The translations under genes were made by a program, and so were the position numbers. Below, piece after piece: positions 29,090-37,183 of a stretch of 45,644 nucleotides of DNA. The notes under the pieces are model-generated. The model searched no databases, was not told the DNA's origin, and worked only from the letters and a program-made list of their open reading frames with translations. The stretch is from Chloroflexota bacterium. GTDB lineage: Bacteria; Chloroflexota; Dormibacteria; Dormibacterales; Dormibacteraceae. Where the stretch lies: the NCBI GenBank assembly GCA_005880315.1, contig VBHB01000080.1, forward strand, positions 1-45,644. The letters are read 5' to 3'. The first letter of the stretch is position 1; every line of letters begins with the position of its first letter.

Positions 29090-29512
29090 ATGGCCACCAA
29101 GATTCTCGAGTTGACCGATGTGAACGTCATCAGGGCCGCAGGCGGCGTCGTGTGCCGAGCCGGCTCATCGGGCGAAACCGAACTGGCAATCATCCACCGC
29201 CCGGCTTACGACGACTGGACTCTGCCCAAAGGCAAGGTAGAGCCGGACGAGTCGCCTGAGGACTGCGCGCTACGCGAGGTCCGGGAGGAGACCGGGCTTC
29301 GGTGCGAGATCCAGCGCCCCCTCGGATGCACGGCCTATGTCGACCGCCGTGGCCGCGACAAGGTCGCGTGCTACTGGGTCATGGAGGTCAAGAGCGGGCG
29401 GTTCCGCGCCGGGATCGAGGTCGACAAGCTCTTGTGGCTGTCGCTGCCAGACGCCATCAAGCGCCTGACCTACCCGCGTGACAAGAAGCTCCTGGAGCAG
29501 CAGGACCTCTAG
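29090..29512 (+). CDS. Nudix hydrolase
   Basis: A 140-residue Nudix protein. The box G48-x5-E54-x7-REVREETGL (to residue 70) is complete, so metal-dependent pyrophosphatase activity is expected. The segment AAGGVVCRAG, the conserved WTLPKGKVE and the length resemble diadenosine polyphosphate or nucleotide-sugar type enzymes; the substrate is unproven. The ATG has an AAGGAG ribosome-binding site 7 nt upstream. The leader (28973-29089) has TTGATT and CATACA as weak -35/-10 candidates. Two hairpins follow the stop. Confidence 0.9.
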   Translation: MATKILELTDVNVIRAAGGVVCRAGSSGETELAIIHRPAYDDWTLPKGKVEPDESPEDCALREVREETGLRCEIQRPLGCTAYVDRRGRDKVACYWVMEVKSGRFRAGIEVDKLLWLSLPDAIKRLTYPRDKKLLEQQDL

Positions 29513-29555
29513 CTTCCCCACCTCGTGGGGAAGTCCGCTCTCGCCCGAAGGGCGA
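29513..29555 (+). terminator. Two tandem hairpins after the Nudix gene
   Basis: CTTCCCCAC, loop CTC, GTGGGGAAG (29513-29533) is a perfect 9-bp stem; TCGCCC, GAA, GGGCGA (29541-29555) is a second. There is no U tract, so this is either a non-canonical terminator or a copy of a GC-rich palindromic repeat. Confidence 0.4.
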
Positions 29556-29629
29556 CTGCGGGATGGGGAGATTGGAGCCAGAAGAGCGCAGCTAAGGACG
29601 GCGAGATCCGTACGAAGTCAATCACTCGC

Positions 29630-29635
29630 TAAGCT
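29630..29635 (+). promoter_or_regulatory. -10 box of a probable leaderless promoter (thiG)
   Basis: TAAGCT, 6 nt (GAATTC), GTG at 29642. Upstream sequence shows no TPP riboswitch, which is notable for a thiamine operon. Confidence 0.48.
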
Positions 29636-29641
29636 GAATTC

Positions 29642-30436
29642 GTGCAGACCGCCACGGCCGACCCCCTCGTCATCGCCGGCGTCGAACTCCGCTCACGTCT
29701 TTTTCTTGGCACCGGCAAATACGCGGACAACGAAACGATGCTTGCGGCGCTCGAAGCATCAGGGTGCGAGCTTGTCACGGTGGCGCTGCGCCGCCTAGAC
29801 CTCGACAACCCGAAGAGCAAAACGATCCTCGACGTCATCGACTGGAAGCGATACCGCATTCTTCCGAACACCGCGGGCTGCCGCACGGCCGACGAGGCGA
29901 TCCGCATCGCGCGGCTCGCACGCTCGATGGGCCTGTCGGAATGGGTGAAGCTCGAGGTCATACCCGACCCGCGTTACCTGTTTCCCGACCCCGAGGAGAC
30001 GCTGAAAGCGGCCCGGTCGCTGGTCACTGAAGGCTTCAAGGTGCTGCCATACATCAACGCCGACCCGGTGTTGGCGCGGAAGCTCGAAGAGATCGGCACT
30101 GTCACGGTCATGCCGCTGGGGTCACCGATCGGGTCGGCGCAGGGACTGCAGACGCTGGAGCAGATCCGGATCATCGTCGAGCAGGCGGGCGTTCCTGTCG
30201 TCGTCGACGCGGGTATCGGCTCCCCGTCGGACGCGGCGCTGGCGATGGAGATCGGGGCTGATGCTGTGCTCGTCAACACCGCGATCGCGCTGGCTCAGGA
30301 CCCCGAACTCATGGCCGAGGCGATCGCGGGTGGGGTGGAGGCGGGCCGCAAGGCGTACACGGCCGGCCTGATCCCCAAGCGCGAGCAAGGGAGCCCGAGC
30401 TCGCCGACCGAGGGCATATCGCTCCCGGCGGGCTAG
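29642..30436 (+). CDS. thiG: Thiazole synthase ThiG
   Basis: A 264-residue TIM-barrel enzyme making the thiamine thiazole phosphate from deoxyxylulose 5-phosphate, dehydroglycine and ThiS thiocarboxylate. Signatures: [18 protein letters not shown] at the start, [42 protein letters not shown] with the imine-forming Lys, [42 protein letters not shown] (phosphate binding). The start is GTG, with a leaderless-type -10 box 6 nt upstream. It leads a thiG-thiE-thiS operon, an order that differs from the common thiS-thiG. Confidence 0.95.
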   Translation: MQTATADPLVIAGVELRSRLFLGTGKYADNETMLAALEASGCELVTVALRRLDLDNPKSKTILDVIDWKRYRILPNTAGCRTADEAIRIARLARSMGLSEWVKLEVIPDPRYLFPDPEETLKAARSLVTEGFKVLPYINADPVLARKLEEIGTVTVMPLGSPIGSAQGLQTLEQIRIIVEQAGVPVVVDAGIGSPSDAALAMEIGADAVLVNTAIALAQDPELMAEAIAGGVEAGRKAYTAGLIPKREQGSPSSPTEGISLPAG

Positions 30437-30450
30437 TCATCCCAGCCGCG

Positions 30451-30969
30451 ATGGCAATCGTCACGAGCGCGCGTGCCGGAATGAATGCCGCGGACCGCGC
30501 CACCATCCTCCAGCTTCGTGCTCCGCAAGCGACCGCGCGCAAGGCCGCCGAGGAGGCTTCTGCGCTCGTCGCCACGTCGCCGGTGCCCGTCGTCGTCAGC
30601 TCGAGGTGCGACATCGCACTGGCAGTGGGCGCTGCCGGGGTCAACCTGCCGGAAAACGACATCACAGTAGAGGCGGCTCGACGCCTGCTCGGCGAGCGGC
30701 TCGTGGGACGCTCGGTCCATTCACTGGACACCGCGCTGCGCGCTGAGGCCGACGGCGCGGATTACGTGATCTTCGGACCGGTCTGGCCTAGCCCGAGCCA
30801 CCCGGGCTCGGCGCCGGCCGGCATCGAGATGCTTGCGACGGTCGCCCGCGCCCTCACAATTCCAGTGCTCGCCATCGGGGGCGTCACCGAGGAACGCATC
30901 GCGCAGAGCCACGCGGCGGGGGCATCGGGTTACGCGGCGATCGGCTTCTTCACCCGCCCCAGGTCATGA
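30451..30969 (+). CDS. thiE: Thiamine phosphate synthase (ThiE/TenI family)
   Basis: A 172-residue protein of the ThiE/TenI fold. ThiE joins thiazole phosphate and HMP pyrophosphate. Visible motifs: LQLRAPQATARK, PVVVSSRCDIALAVGAAGVNLPE, LVGRSVHSLDTALRAEADGADYVIFGPVWPS, and IPVLAIGGVTEERIAQSHAAGASGYAAIG. It is shorter than usual (about 200-215), the N-terminal strand being reduced. Because active-site residues in the N-terminal part are less clear, the TenI isomerase role is an alternative. It lies between thiG (14 nt) and thiS (4-nt overlap). Confidence 0.85.
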   Translation: MAIVTSARAGMNAADRATILQLRAPQATARKAAEEASALVATSPVPVVVSSRCDIALAVGAAGVNLPENDITVEAARRLLGERLVGRSVHSLDTALRAEADGADYVIFGPVWPSPSHPGSAPAGIEMLATVARALTIPVLAIGGVTEERIAQSHAAGASGYAAIGFFTRPRS

Positions 30970-31169
30970 TCGCGCTGCAGGTCAACGGCAGGCGCGTGGA
31001 GCTGGCCGGGCCGACACCCCTGATCGCATATCTCGAGACTCTTGGCGTTAGCCCTCGCGCGGTCGCGGTCGAGCACAACGGCGTGATCATCGATCGGTCG
31101 CGTTACGAGGACGCAGAGCTCGATGAAGGCGATGTCGTCGAGATCGTGCGGATGGTAGGCGGCGGCTAG
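30966..31169 (+). CDS. thiS: Sulfur carrier protein ThiS
   Basis: A 67-residue ubiquitin-like sulfur carrier. It begins IALQVNGRRVELAG, has TPLIAYLETLGVSPRAVAVEHNGVII, and ends in the required Gly-Gly (MVGGG) that becomes the thiocarboxylate used by ThiG. The start ATG overlaps the thiE stop as ATGA. Its TAG stop shares CTAG with the stop of the convergent murE gene. Confidence 0.94.
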   Translation: MIALQVNGRRVELAGPTPLIAYLETLGVSPRAVAVEHNGVIIDRSRYEDAELDEGDVVEIVRMVGGG

Positions 31170-32656
31170 CGCAGCCCCTTTTCTCTGATCGCCGCTTCCG
31201 CCTCGACCCGTTCGTCCCAGGGCTGTGCGCCCTCTGCCATCTGCATCGTGCGCTCATGCCCCTTGCCGGCCAGCAGCACCGTGTCCCCGGGCCGCGCGAG
31301 ATCGATGGCGCGCCTGATTGCGGCCTGCCGGTCGATCACGATCTCGTAGTCCCGGCCCGGAGCCTTGCCGACGACCCCGGACTGAACGTCGCGTGCGATC
31401 TCCGCCGGGTCCTCACGAAGTGGGTCGTCCGTCGTGATGATGAAAAAGTCGGCGAGGTCGCCGGCCGCCTTGCCCATGCCGGGACGGTCGTGGTCGGAGC
31501 GGGCGGTGGAGCCGAACACGACGATCAAGCGCCCGCGCGTGTACGGCCGGAGCTCCGCGAGGGCGCTCGCCAGTGCTCCGGCAGAGTGAGCGAAGTCGAT
31601 GAAAACGCTGTAGTCCTGGCCGAGATCGACGCGTTCGAGACGGCCGCGCACGCCGTCGAAGCCGGCGAGGCCGGGACCGATCTCTTCGGCCGGAACACCC
31701 ATGGCGAGGCACACGCCAGCTGCACAGAGCGCGTTGTAGACGTTGAACCGCGCAGGCACGGCGAGCGCCACCTCGGTCACGCCAAGCGGCGTCTTGAGCC
31801 GGAACCGCGAGCCAGTGGCGGTCATCGTCAAGTCGAGCGGGTGTAGGTCCGAGGCCGTAGTGAGGCCGTACGTCCATCTTCGCGAGATCGGACGGCGCGA
31901 GAGCCGCTCGAAGCTCGGGTCGTCGCGGTTGAGCACGGCAGTCTTCTCGATGCCCTTGTCGGCTCCAGATGCGGCAAGGTCGATCAAGCGGGCCTTCGCC
32001 CCCAGGTAAGCCTCCCACGTGGCGTGATAGTCCAGGTGGTCGTGGCCCACGTTCGTGAATGCCGCCACGTCAAAGTCGCAGGCTAGAACACGATCCTGAA
32101 TGAGGGCATGCGACGTGGTCTCGATGACTGCGCATTTCACGCCCTCATCGACCATCCGCTTCAGCCAGTCCTGGACTTGCGGCGCCTCCGTAGTCGTCTG
32201 TCCGCTCATGTTGTCCGTCGCGGCGCCGCTCACGGAGAACGCGACAGTGCTCATGGCCCCGGCGAGCACTCCGCTGGCCATCAACACGTGCTCCGCCATG
32301 TGTGTCACGGTCGTCTTGCCGTCGGTGCCGGTGATCCCCGCCACATAGAGATGACGCGAGGGCCTTCCATAGAACTCGGCGGCGATCTCGGCCAGCCCGC
32401 TGCGCGTAGACGGCACTCTCAGGACGGACAGGCCGCCGGGGAGGTCGACGGGCCGCTCGACGGCGACGGCGATGGCGCCCGCGGCGACAGCATCGGCGGC
32501 ATACGCATGGCCGTCGGAGTGGATGCCGGCCACAGCAACGAAAAGGTCGCCGCGTTTGATGTGCCGCGAGTCGTAGGCGATTCCCGTGACCTCGACGCTG
32601 CCATCGCCCTCGAGCACAGCTCCGGCCACGCCCCGCGCCAGGTCCTCGAGCCTCAT
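31166..32656 (-). CDS. murE: UDP-N-acetylmuramyl-tripeptide synthetase (MurE-type Mur ligase)
   Basis: A 496-residue Mur ligase adding the third stem-peptide residue. It has the N-terminal uridine domain (YDSRHIKRGDLFVAVAG), ATP loop GITGTDGKTTVTHMAEH, TTTEAPQVQDWLKRM, TSHALIQDRV, FTNVGHDHLDYHATWEAY, carbamoylated Lys in LGAKARLID, and the C-terminal domain (GRLERVDLGQDYSVFIDFAHS). The meso-DAP specificity motif DNPR is replaced by DDPL (in TTDDPLREDP), so the amino acid added is uncertain. The start ATG at 32656 gives the normal N-terminus. It is divergent from folP and convergent with thiS. Confidence 0.9.
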   Translation of the reverse strand: MRLEDLARGVAGAVLEGDGSVEVTGIAYDSRHIKRGDLFVAVAGIHSDGHAYAADAVAAGAIAVAVERPVDLPGGLSVLRVPSTRSGLAEIAAEFYGRPSRHLYVAGITGTDGKTTVTHMAEHVLMASGVLAGAMSTVAFSVSGAATDNMSGQTTTEAPQVQDWLKRMVDEGVKCAVIETTSHALIQDRVLACDFDVAAFTNVGHDHLDYHATWEAYLGAKARLIDLAASGADKGIEKTAVLNRDDPSFERLSRRPISRRWTYGLTTASDLHPLDLTMTATGSRFRLKTPLGVTEVALAVPARFNVYNALCAAGVCLAMGVPAEEIGPGLAGFDGVRGRLERVDLGQDYSVFIDFAHSAGALASALAELRPYTRGRLIVVFGSTARSDHDRPGMGKAAGDLADFFIITTDDPLREDPAEIARDVQSGVVGKAPGRDYEIVIDRQAAIRRAIDLARPGDTVLLAGKGHERTMQMAEGAQPWDERVEAEAAIREKGLR

Positions 32657-32681
32657 ATCAGGTGTGGAGGATACGGGGTTG

Positions 32682-32687
32682 GATAAT
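32682..32687 (+). promoter_or_regulatory. -10 box of a probable leaderless promoter (folP)
   Basis: GATAAT, 6 nt (CGCAGG), GTG at 32694. This selects the 32694 start over the in-frame GTG at 32664. Confidence 0.45.
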
Positions 32688-32693
32688 CGCAGG

Positions 32694-33503
32694 GTGATCG
32701 CGGAGATCGGCCGGCACCGATTCGACTGGGGCAGCCGCACGTATGTCATGGGCATCGTCAACGTCACGCCGGATTCCTTCAGCGGCGATGGGCTCGGTGG
32801 AGATCGTGACGCCGCTGTGGCGCAGGGGTTGCGCATGGCCGCGGAAGGCGCTGACTTTGTCGATATCGGTGGGGAATCTACCCGGCCCGGACACGTCCCG
32901 GTCTCCGCCACCGAAGAGATCGCGCGCACCGAAGAGGTGGTCAGGCGCCTTTCGAAGGAAGCGGCGGTGCCGGTTTCCATCGACACGTACAAGTTGGAGG
33001 TGGCCGAGGCCGCCGTCGCGGCCGGGGCCACCATGATCAATGACGTCTGGGGTCTGAACCGGTCACCTGGCCTGGCCGAGCTCGCGGCTCGTCACCACTG
33101 CGCGCTCGTCGTGATGCACAACCAGGACGGCACCGAATACGCGGGCGACCTCTTGGTGGAGATCAAGCGGTTCCTCCGCGCATCGGTCGACACCGCCACG
33201 GCCGCCGGCGTACCGCGCGAGCGCATCCTCATCGACCCCGGCATCGGTTTCGGCAAGACCGCCGGCCAGAACTGGGAGGTGATGCGCAGGCTGGAGGAGC
33301 TACGAGAGCTTGGGCAGCCCGTGCTGATCGGCACCTCCCGAAAATCTTTCGTCGGCAAGCTCCTCGACCTCCCTGTCGACGCAAGGCTGGAGGGAACCGC
33401 CGCAACCGTGACGGCAGCGATCCTGCGGGGCGCCGACGTGGTGCGCGTCCACGACGTGCCGGAGATGATGAGGGTGGTGCGCGTCGCAGACAAAATGCGG
33501 TGA
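32694..33503 (+). CDS. folP: Dihydropteroate synthase
   Basis: A 269-residue TIM-barrel enzyme joining p-aminobenzoate and hydroxymethyl-dihydropterin pyrophosphate in folate synthesis. Signatures: VMGIVNVTPDSFSGDG, FVDIGGESTRPG, PVSIDTYKLEVAEAA, MINDVWGL, LIDPGIGFGKTAGQNWEV, VLIGTSRKSFVGKLL, and VRVHDVPEM. The start GTG at 32694 follows a GATAAT box by 6 nt. The stop overlaps the folK start as GTGA. folB, usual between these genes, is absent here. Confidence 0.95.
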   Translation: MIAEIGRHRFDWGSRTYVMGIVNVTPDSFSGDGLGGDRDAAVAQGLRMAAEGADFVDIGGESTRPGHVPVSATEEIARTEEVVRRLSKEAAVPVSIDTYKLEVAEAAVAAGATMINDVWGLNRSPGLAELAARHHCALVVMHNQDGTEYAGDLLVEIKRFLRASVDTATAAGVPRERILIDPGIGFGKTAGQNWEVMRRLEELRELGQPVLIGTSRKSFVGKLLDLPVDARLEGTAATVTAAILRGADVVRVHDVPEMMRVVRVADKMR

Positions 33504-33943
33504 CTCTGGCGTACCTCGGGCTCGGATCAAATCTCGGTCGGCGTGAACGGAACCTCAGCGCGGCGCGGCGGAGGCTGCGCCAAAAGGGAGCCCGCATCCT
33601 GCGCCACAGCCGCGTCCTGGAAACCGAGCCCTGGGGCGTCCCGGATCAGCCGCGCTTCCTCAACCAGGTCGTGGAGGTCGAATGGGATGGATCAGCGCGA
33701 TTGCTGTTGAAAGTCGCCAAGGCCGTGGAGCGCGAAGGCGGCCGCAAGCCAACGCGACGATGGGGCCCGCGCGTCATCGACGTCGACATCCTTCTATTCG
33801 GAGACGAGAGAGTCGCCGAACCTGACCTCAGCATTCCGCATCCTCGCATCTCGGAGCGGCAGTTCGTGATCGAAGGCCTCGAGGAGCTCGGAGCCGGGGG
33901 CGGTATCGCCCCCGGCTCCTCACATCCGAAAAAGCTGGCCTAG
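33500..33943 (+). CDS. folK: 2-amino-4-hydroxy-6-hydroxymethyldihydropteridine pyrophosphokinase
   Basis: A 147-residue HPPK that pyrophosphorylates the pterin precursor used by FolP. It shows [16 protein letters not shown] at the start, [21 protein letters not shown], and [20 protein letters not shown] with [14 protein letters not shown], all diagnostic. The start is GTG in the GTGA overlap with folP. The stop shares CTAG with the convergent phosphoesterase gene. The C-terminal 20 residues are Gly/Ser-rich and not conserved. Confidence 0.95.
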   Translation: MTLAYLGLGSNLGRRERNLSAARRRLRQKGARILRHSRVLETEPWGVPDQPRFLNQVVEVEWDGSARLLLKVAKAVEREGGRKPTRRWGPRVIDVDILLFGDERVAEPDLSIPHPRISERQFVIEGLEELGAGGGIAPGSSHPKKLA

Positions 33944-35352
33944 GCGCTGCCTTCGCCGAGCGTGAAGGCGCGGCGCAGGTCGTTGGCGTTGGCGTCGCGG
34001 GAGCCGAGCGGCGCGAGGTCCCAACGGCGCTCGATGGTGGCGAGGATCGAGGTCGTGTCGTAGAGGGTGTGGTCCACGAAGTGCCGCTTCGCCATCGGCG
34101 AAATGACGATCGTTGGGACACGGCTGCCCGGCCCCCAGATATCCGAGTGGCTGGCATCGGTCGGCGGGGCCACGTGGTCCCAGAAGCCGCCGTGCTCGTC
34201 GTAGGTGATCACGATCGCGGTGTCCTTCCAGTTCGGACCGCTGCGAATGTCGTTGATGAGGCTGATGAGGTGGTTCTCGCCTCGGATCACATTCGTGTAA
34301 CCGGGGTGCTCGTTGTCAGCGCCGATCGGCTTGACGAATGACACCGCCGGCAGTGTCCCCGCCTTCGCGGCGGCGATGAAGTCGGTCTCGTCCTTCAGAT
34401 TCGCTCGACCCGGCATGCCGGGCGCGAAGCTCGCGTAATAGTTCAAAGGCTGGTGGTGGAACTGGAACAGCGGGTCCGCGTGCCCTGCGACGGCGTCGTT
34501 CCAGCCGCCTGAGTACCAGGCCCAGCTGATGTTGGACGCGGACAGCTCGTCGCCGATGGTCGTGTTGTGGAGAAGCGGCAGCTGCGCCGCGGGGATTGTA
34601 GGCTGGCTCGCCGGGAAGATCGTATTGACGGCGAAGTCGCCGGTCGCCTTGGTCGTCAGCTGGCCGTCCTTGGTGGGTAGGCCGTTGGCGCCGAGAACCG
34701 TATGGAGGTCTTTTGAGCCGCCGTCGCTGACCGCGTTTGCGTACACCGGGGTGCACGCGCACACCAGCCATTGGTGGTTGAGGAACGAGCCGCCGAATGC
34801 GGCGTGGAAGAAGTTGTCGGCCAGCACGTACTGCGCCGCCTCTTTCGCTACCGGGAGCTGGTCGGTCGGGTAATAGCCGAGCGACAGGCCCTTGGCGTCG
34901 CTCACGGTCACGAACTTGTCCATCCTGCCGCCGTCGATCTGGACTTGCTCCTGGTAGTACCGGTGGACCAGGTCCCTCGTCTTCTGGTCGGCCGCAACGT
35001 ACTTGGTGATATCGAACGGCTGGTCCGGCAAGCACGTGCCGACCAGGTGTGAATCGGTCTGCGGCAGGCACGTGTAGGGCAGACCGGTCGCGAGGTCGAC
35101 CTGTGTGGTCGCAGTGTCGCGGGCGCGGCTGATTCCGTTCGCGCCGGGGAAGAGACCGTACAGGTTGTCGAAGCTATGGTTCTCGTCGTAGATCACCACC
35201 AGGTGGTTGATGCCGGCGAGTGCGCCGATGTCGCCGTTGCCACCGGGCCCGTTACTTGCGCCGGCCGAGACCGCCGTAAACACCGGGCCCGCGCCCATGA
35301 CGGTGAGCGAGCCGATCGCAAAGGCCAGGACACGTCGTAACGATCGCTTCAT
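33940..35352 (-). CDS. Secreted phosphoesterase (phospholipase C / acid phosphatase family)
   Basis: A 470-residue exported hydrolase of the PF04185 family (alkaline-phosphatase superfamily). Signal peptide about 1-32. The active-site region [22 protein letters not shown] (about 52-73) provides Glu and Asn metal ligands; [35 protein letters not shown] and [18 protein letters not shown] supply the others. Four Cys in pairs suggest disulfides. It could release phosphate from phospholipids or phosphoesters outside the cell. A TATATT box (35396-35401) and a GGAGGGG ribosome-binding site precede the ATG. No TTAAC repeat is seen, so Pho control is not evident here. Confidence 0.9.
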   Translation of the reverse strand: MKRSLRRVLAFAIGSLTVMGAGPVFTAVSAGASNGPGGNGDIGALAGINHLVVIYDENHSFDNLYGLFPGANGISRARDTATTQVDLATGLPYTCLPQTDSHLVGTCLPDQPFDITKYVAADQKTRDLVHRYYQEQVQIDGGRMDKFVTVSDAKGLSLGYYPTDQLPVAKEAAQYVLADNFFHAAFGGSFLNHQWLVCACTPVYANAVSDGGSKDLHTVLGANGLPTKDGQLTTKATGDFAVNTIFPASQPTIPAAQLPLLHNTTIGDELSASNISWAWYSGGWNDAVAGHADPLFQFHHQPLNYYASFAPGMPGRANLKDETDFIAAAKAGTLPAVSFVKPIGADNEHPGYTNVIRGENHLISLINDIRSGPNWKDTAIVITYDEHGGFWDHVAPPTDASHSDIWGPGSRVPTIVISPMAKRHFVDHTLYDTTSILATIERRWDLAPLGSRDANANDLRRAFTLGEGSA

Positions 35353-35395
35353 GCCATCCCCTCCGTGAACCCCGTCTGTTCGAAGCAGCGCCCCG

Positions 35396-35401
35396 AATAT
35401 A
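35396..35401 (-). promoter_or_regulatory. -10 box (TATATT) of the phosphoesterase gene
   Basis: Minus strand TATATT about 40 nt before the ATG, with GGAGGGG just upstream of the start; a conventional leadered transcript. No clear -35. Confidence 0.4.
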
Positions 35402-35461
35402 GTCCGGACCAGACGAAAGGCGAGTGAAGGGATGTTTATGTGTTGGCTTTGTCGATGAGCT

Positions 35462-36181
35462 CTAGGTCGGGCGCGCGTTGGTGAAGCGGTAGCCGATGCC
35501 GGGCACGGCGAGGATGTAGTAAGGCCGCGACGGCTGCGCCTCTATCTTCCGGCGCAGGTTGCGGATGTGGACATCGATCACGCGCGTCTCGATTGGATAT
35601 TCGTAGCCCCAGATCGAGTTGAGGATCTTTTCTCGGCTCAGCACTTTGCCGGCATTGCTCGCGAGAAACGTCAGCAGGTCGAACTCGGTGTGGGTCAGCT
35701 CGACCTCTTGCCCGCCCCGATAGATGCGACGCTCGTTGACGTCGATGACGAGGTCGCGGAACTCCAGACGGTTGCGTGTCGTCTCAGCCGACTCAATGCG
35801 CATGCGGCGAAGATGGGCCGCGATTCGCGCCGCGAGCTCGCGAAGGCGGAGCGGCTTGATGACGTAGTCGTCGGCGCCGATCTCCAGTGCAACCACCGCG
35901 TCGATCTCGTCGGAGCGCGAGCTCATCATGATCACCGGCACCGCTGTGTCCTTCTTGCGGAGCTCGCGACAGATGTCGAAGCCAGACGCGTCAGGCAGCG
36001 CGACCTCGAGCAGGACCAGGTTCGGCCGCACTGATTCGACCTGCCGCAGTGCCTCGGCACCCGTATCCGCCTCGAGAACCTGGTAGCCGTCTTGTGCGCA
36101 CGCGGACCTCACCTCGCGGCGGGTGGTGCTGTCGCCATCGACGATGAGCACCTTGCGCGCCCCGTTGGATCCCTGGGACAT
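35462..36181 (-). CDS. OmpR/PhoB-family response regulator with Glu at the phospho-acceptor position
   Basis: A 239-residue two-domain regulator. The receiver (about 10-125) keeps the acidic pair Asp15/Asp17, the Ser in IMMSSRSD and Lys109 in [13 protein letters not shown], but the phospho-accepting Asp is Glu59 in [15 protein letters not shown]. Asp-to-Glu changes there often mimic phosphorylation, so it may be constitutively active or signal-independent. The winged helix (about 140-236) is complete: [48 protein letters not shown]. No histidine kinase is adjacent. The ATG has a TAGTAT box 7 nt upstream. Confidence 0.92.
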   Translation of the reverse strand: MSQGSNGARKVLIVDGDSTTRREVRSACAQDGYQVLEADTGAEALRQVESVRPNLVLLEVALPDASGFDICRELRKKDTAVPVIMMSSRSDEIDAVVALEIGADDYVIKPLRLRELAARIAAHLRRMRIESAETTRNRLEFRDLVIDVNERRIYRGGQEVELTHTEFDLLTFLASNAGKVLSREKILNSIWGYEYPIETRVIDVHIRNLRRKIEAQPSRPYYILAVPGIGYRFTNARPT

Positions 36182-36188
36182 CCCTTAG

Positions 36189-36194
36189 ATACTA
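36189..36194 (-). promoter_or_regulatory. -10 box of the response-regulator gene
   Basis: Minus strand TAGTAT, 7 nt (CTAAGGG), ATG at 36181. The gap contains AAGGG, but it lies too close to the start to act as a normal ribosome-binding site. Confidence 0.45.
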
Positions 36195-36211
36195 ACCGAT
36201 TTGAAGGATTG

Positions 36212-37183
36212 TTAGGAGATGTTTCGTTTCAACCCCCGAATGCGGCCACGAGCCTTGCGCTCCAGGCCGATGAGCTTCGAGGCCGCCCCCGACAGCACCA
36301 GCTCCCAGGCTCCCGTGTAGGCAACCTCGGCGCCGCCGAACTCGGCCTTGAAGACGCCCAGGCCGTGCCATGGATGTTCTGGCCCCGAGTCCGGGGGCGG
36401 CACCCCCCACAGGTCGTAGTCGCGGCAGCCCGCTTCCGCCGCTGCCCTGATGGCGGTCCACCATGCCATGTCGTTGGCCATCAGCTCGGGGTAAGCGCCG
36501 GTCCTGCCCGCAAACAGATGGTACGCACGGCCGGCGTGACGCGCGACCAGCACCGCGGCGAGCGCTTCGCCACTCTCCGGATGCCGGCTCACATAGGTCC
36601 GGCACCATGGGAGCGCATCCAGGAGGACCTGGTAATAGCCCTTGGCCGGCAGGCTGATCGACTCGCGCCGCTCGACCGCGGCAGATTGTCGGGCCAGCTC
36701 TGCTGCATCGTTGCCCTCCTCGACCACCACGCCGCGCCGCTCGCCGGCGCGGATGTTGTACCGGCGGCCGTGCTTGAAGGTCGCGAGCATCGCCGCCGGT
36801 GATGAGAGTTCGATGATGCGAGTGAACTGAGGCTGCACCGGCGAGGCAGGCCTGAAGCCCTGCTCGCGCATGACGTCTCCGAAATCGAGCGGCGCCTCGG
36901 GTTCGAGCATGATGCGAGCGACTCTTGCGGCGCGTGCCCAATCGACGAGCGCAGCGACGGAGTCGGCGGACGCCGGCACCGGACCGCGCGGGACGTAAGC
37001 CTCACGCACCGGCCCCAGACCACGTAGCTGAACGCTCGCCATCGCACCCCCGGCGAGCCTGACCCGCTCGACGCTCCATCCGGCGCGCGATTGCACCTCG
37101 CCCCAGCCCCATGTCTGCAGCAGCGGCGCTGCCGTTGCGCGCTGGTCGAGCTCGCTGTCCCAGCTCGTCTTGGCATCGCTCAT
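36212..37183 (-). CDS. FemAB/FemX-family peptidoglycan aminoacyltransferase
   Basis: A 323-residue double-GNAT protein of the FemABX family, which transfers amino acids from aminoacyl-tRNA to the side chain of the peptidoglycan stem peptide. Visible features: LLQTWGWGEVQSRAGW at the N-terminus, YVPRGPVP, FTRIIELSSPAAMLATFKHGRRYNIRAGERRGV (conserved K/H-x3-YNI-R-A), LVARHAGRAYHLFAGRTGAYPELMAND (second domain), YDLWGVPPPDS and FKAEFGGAEVAYTGAWEL. It suggests a branched or directly modified stem peptide. The ATG overlaps the stop of nothing upstream; its first 4 nt overlap the end of the histidine-phosphatase gene. Confidence 0.9.
   Translation of the reverse strand: MSDAKTSWDSELDQRATAAPLLQTWGWGEVQSRAGWSVERVRLAGGAMASVQLRGLGPVREAYVPRGPVPASADSVAALVDWARAARVARIMLEPEAPLDFGDVMREQGFRPASPVQPQFTRIIELSSPAAMLATFKHGRRYNIRAGERRGVVVEEGNDAAELARQSAAVERRESISLPAKGYYQVLLDALPWCRTYVSRHPESGEALAAVLVARHAGRAYHLFAGRTGAYPELMANDMAWWTAIRAAAEAGCRDYDLWGVPPPDSGPEHPWHGLGVFKAEFGGAEVAYTGAWELVLSGAASKLIGLERKARGRIRGLKRNIS

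Noticed and set aside
29513-29641. TPP riboswitch before thiG
   Set aside because: The conserved CUGAGA and ACCUGAUCUGG blocks are absent; only two simple hairpins and a leaderless-type -10 box are present.
32657-33040. N-terminal extension of MurE
   Set aside because: It is antisense to folP and does not resemble the Mur N-terminal domain; the ATG at 32656 gives the normal start.
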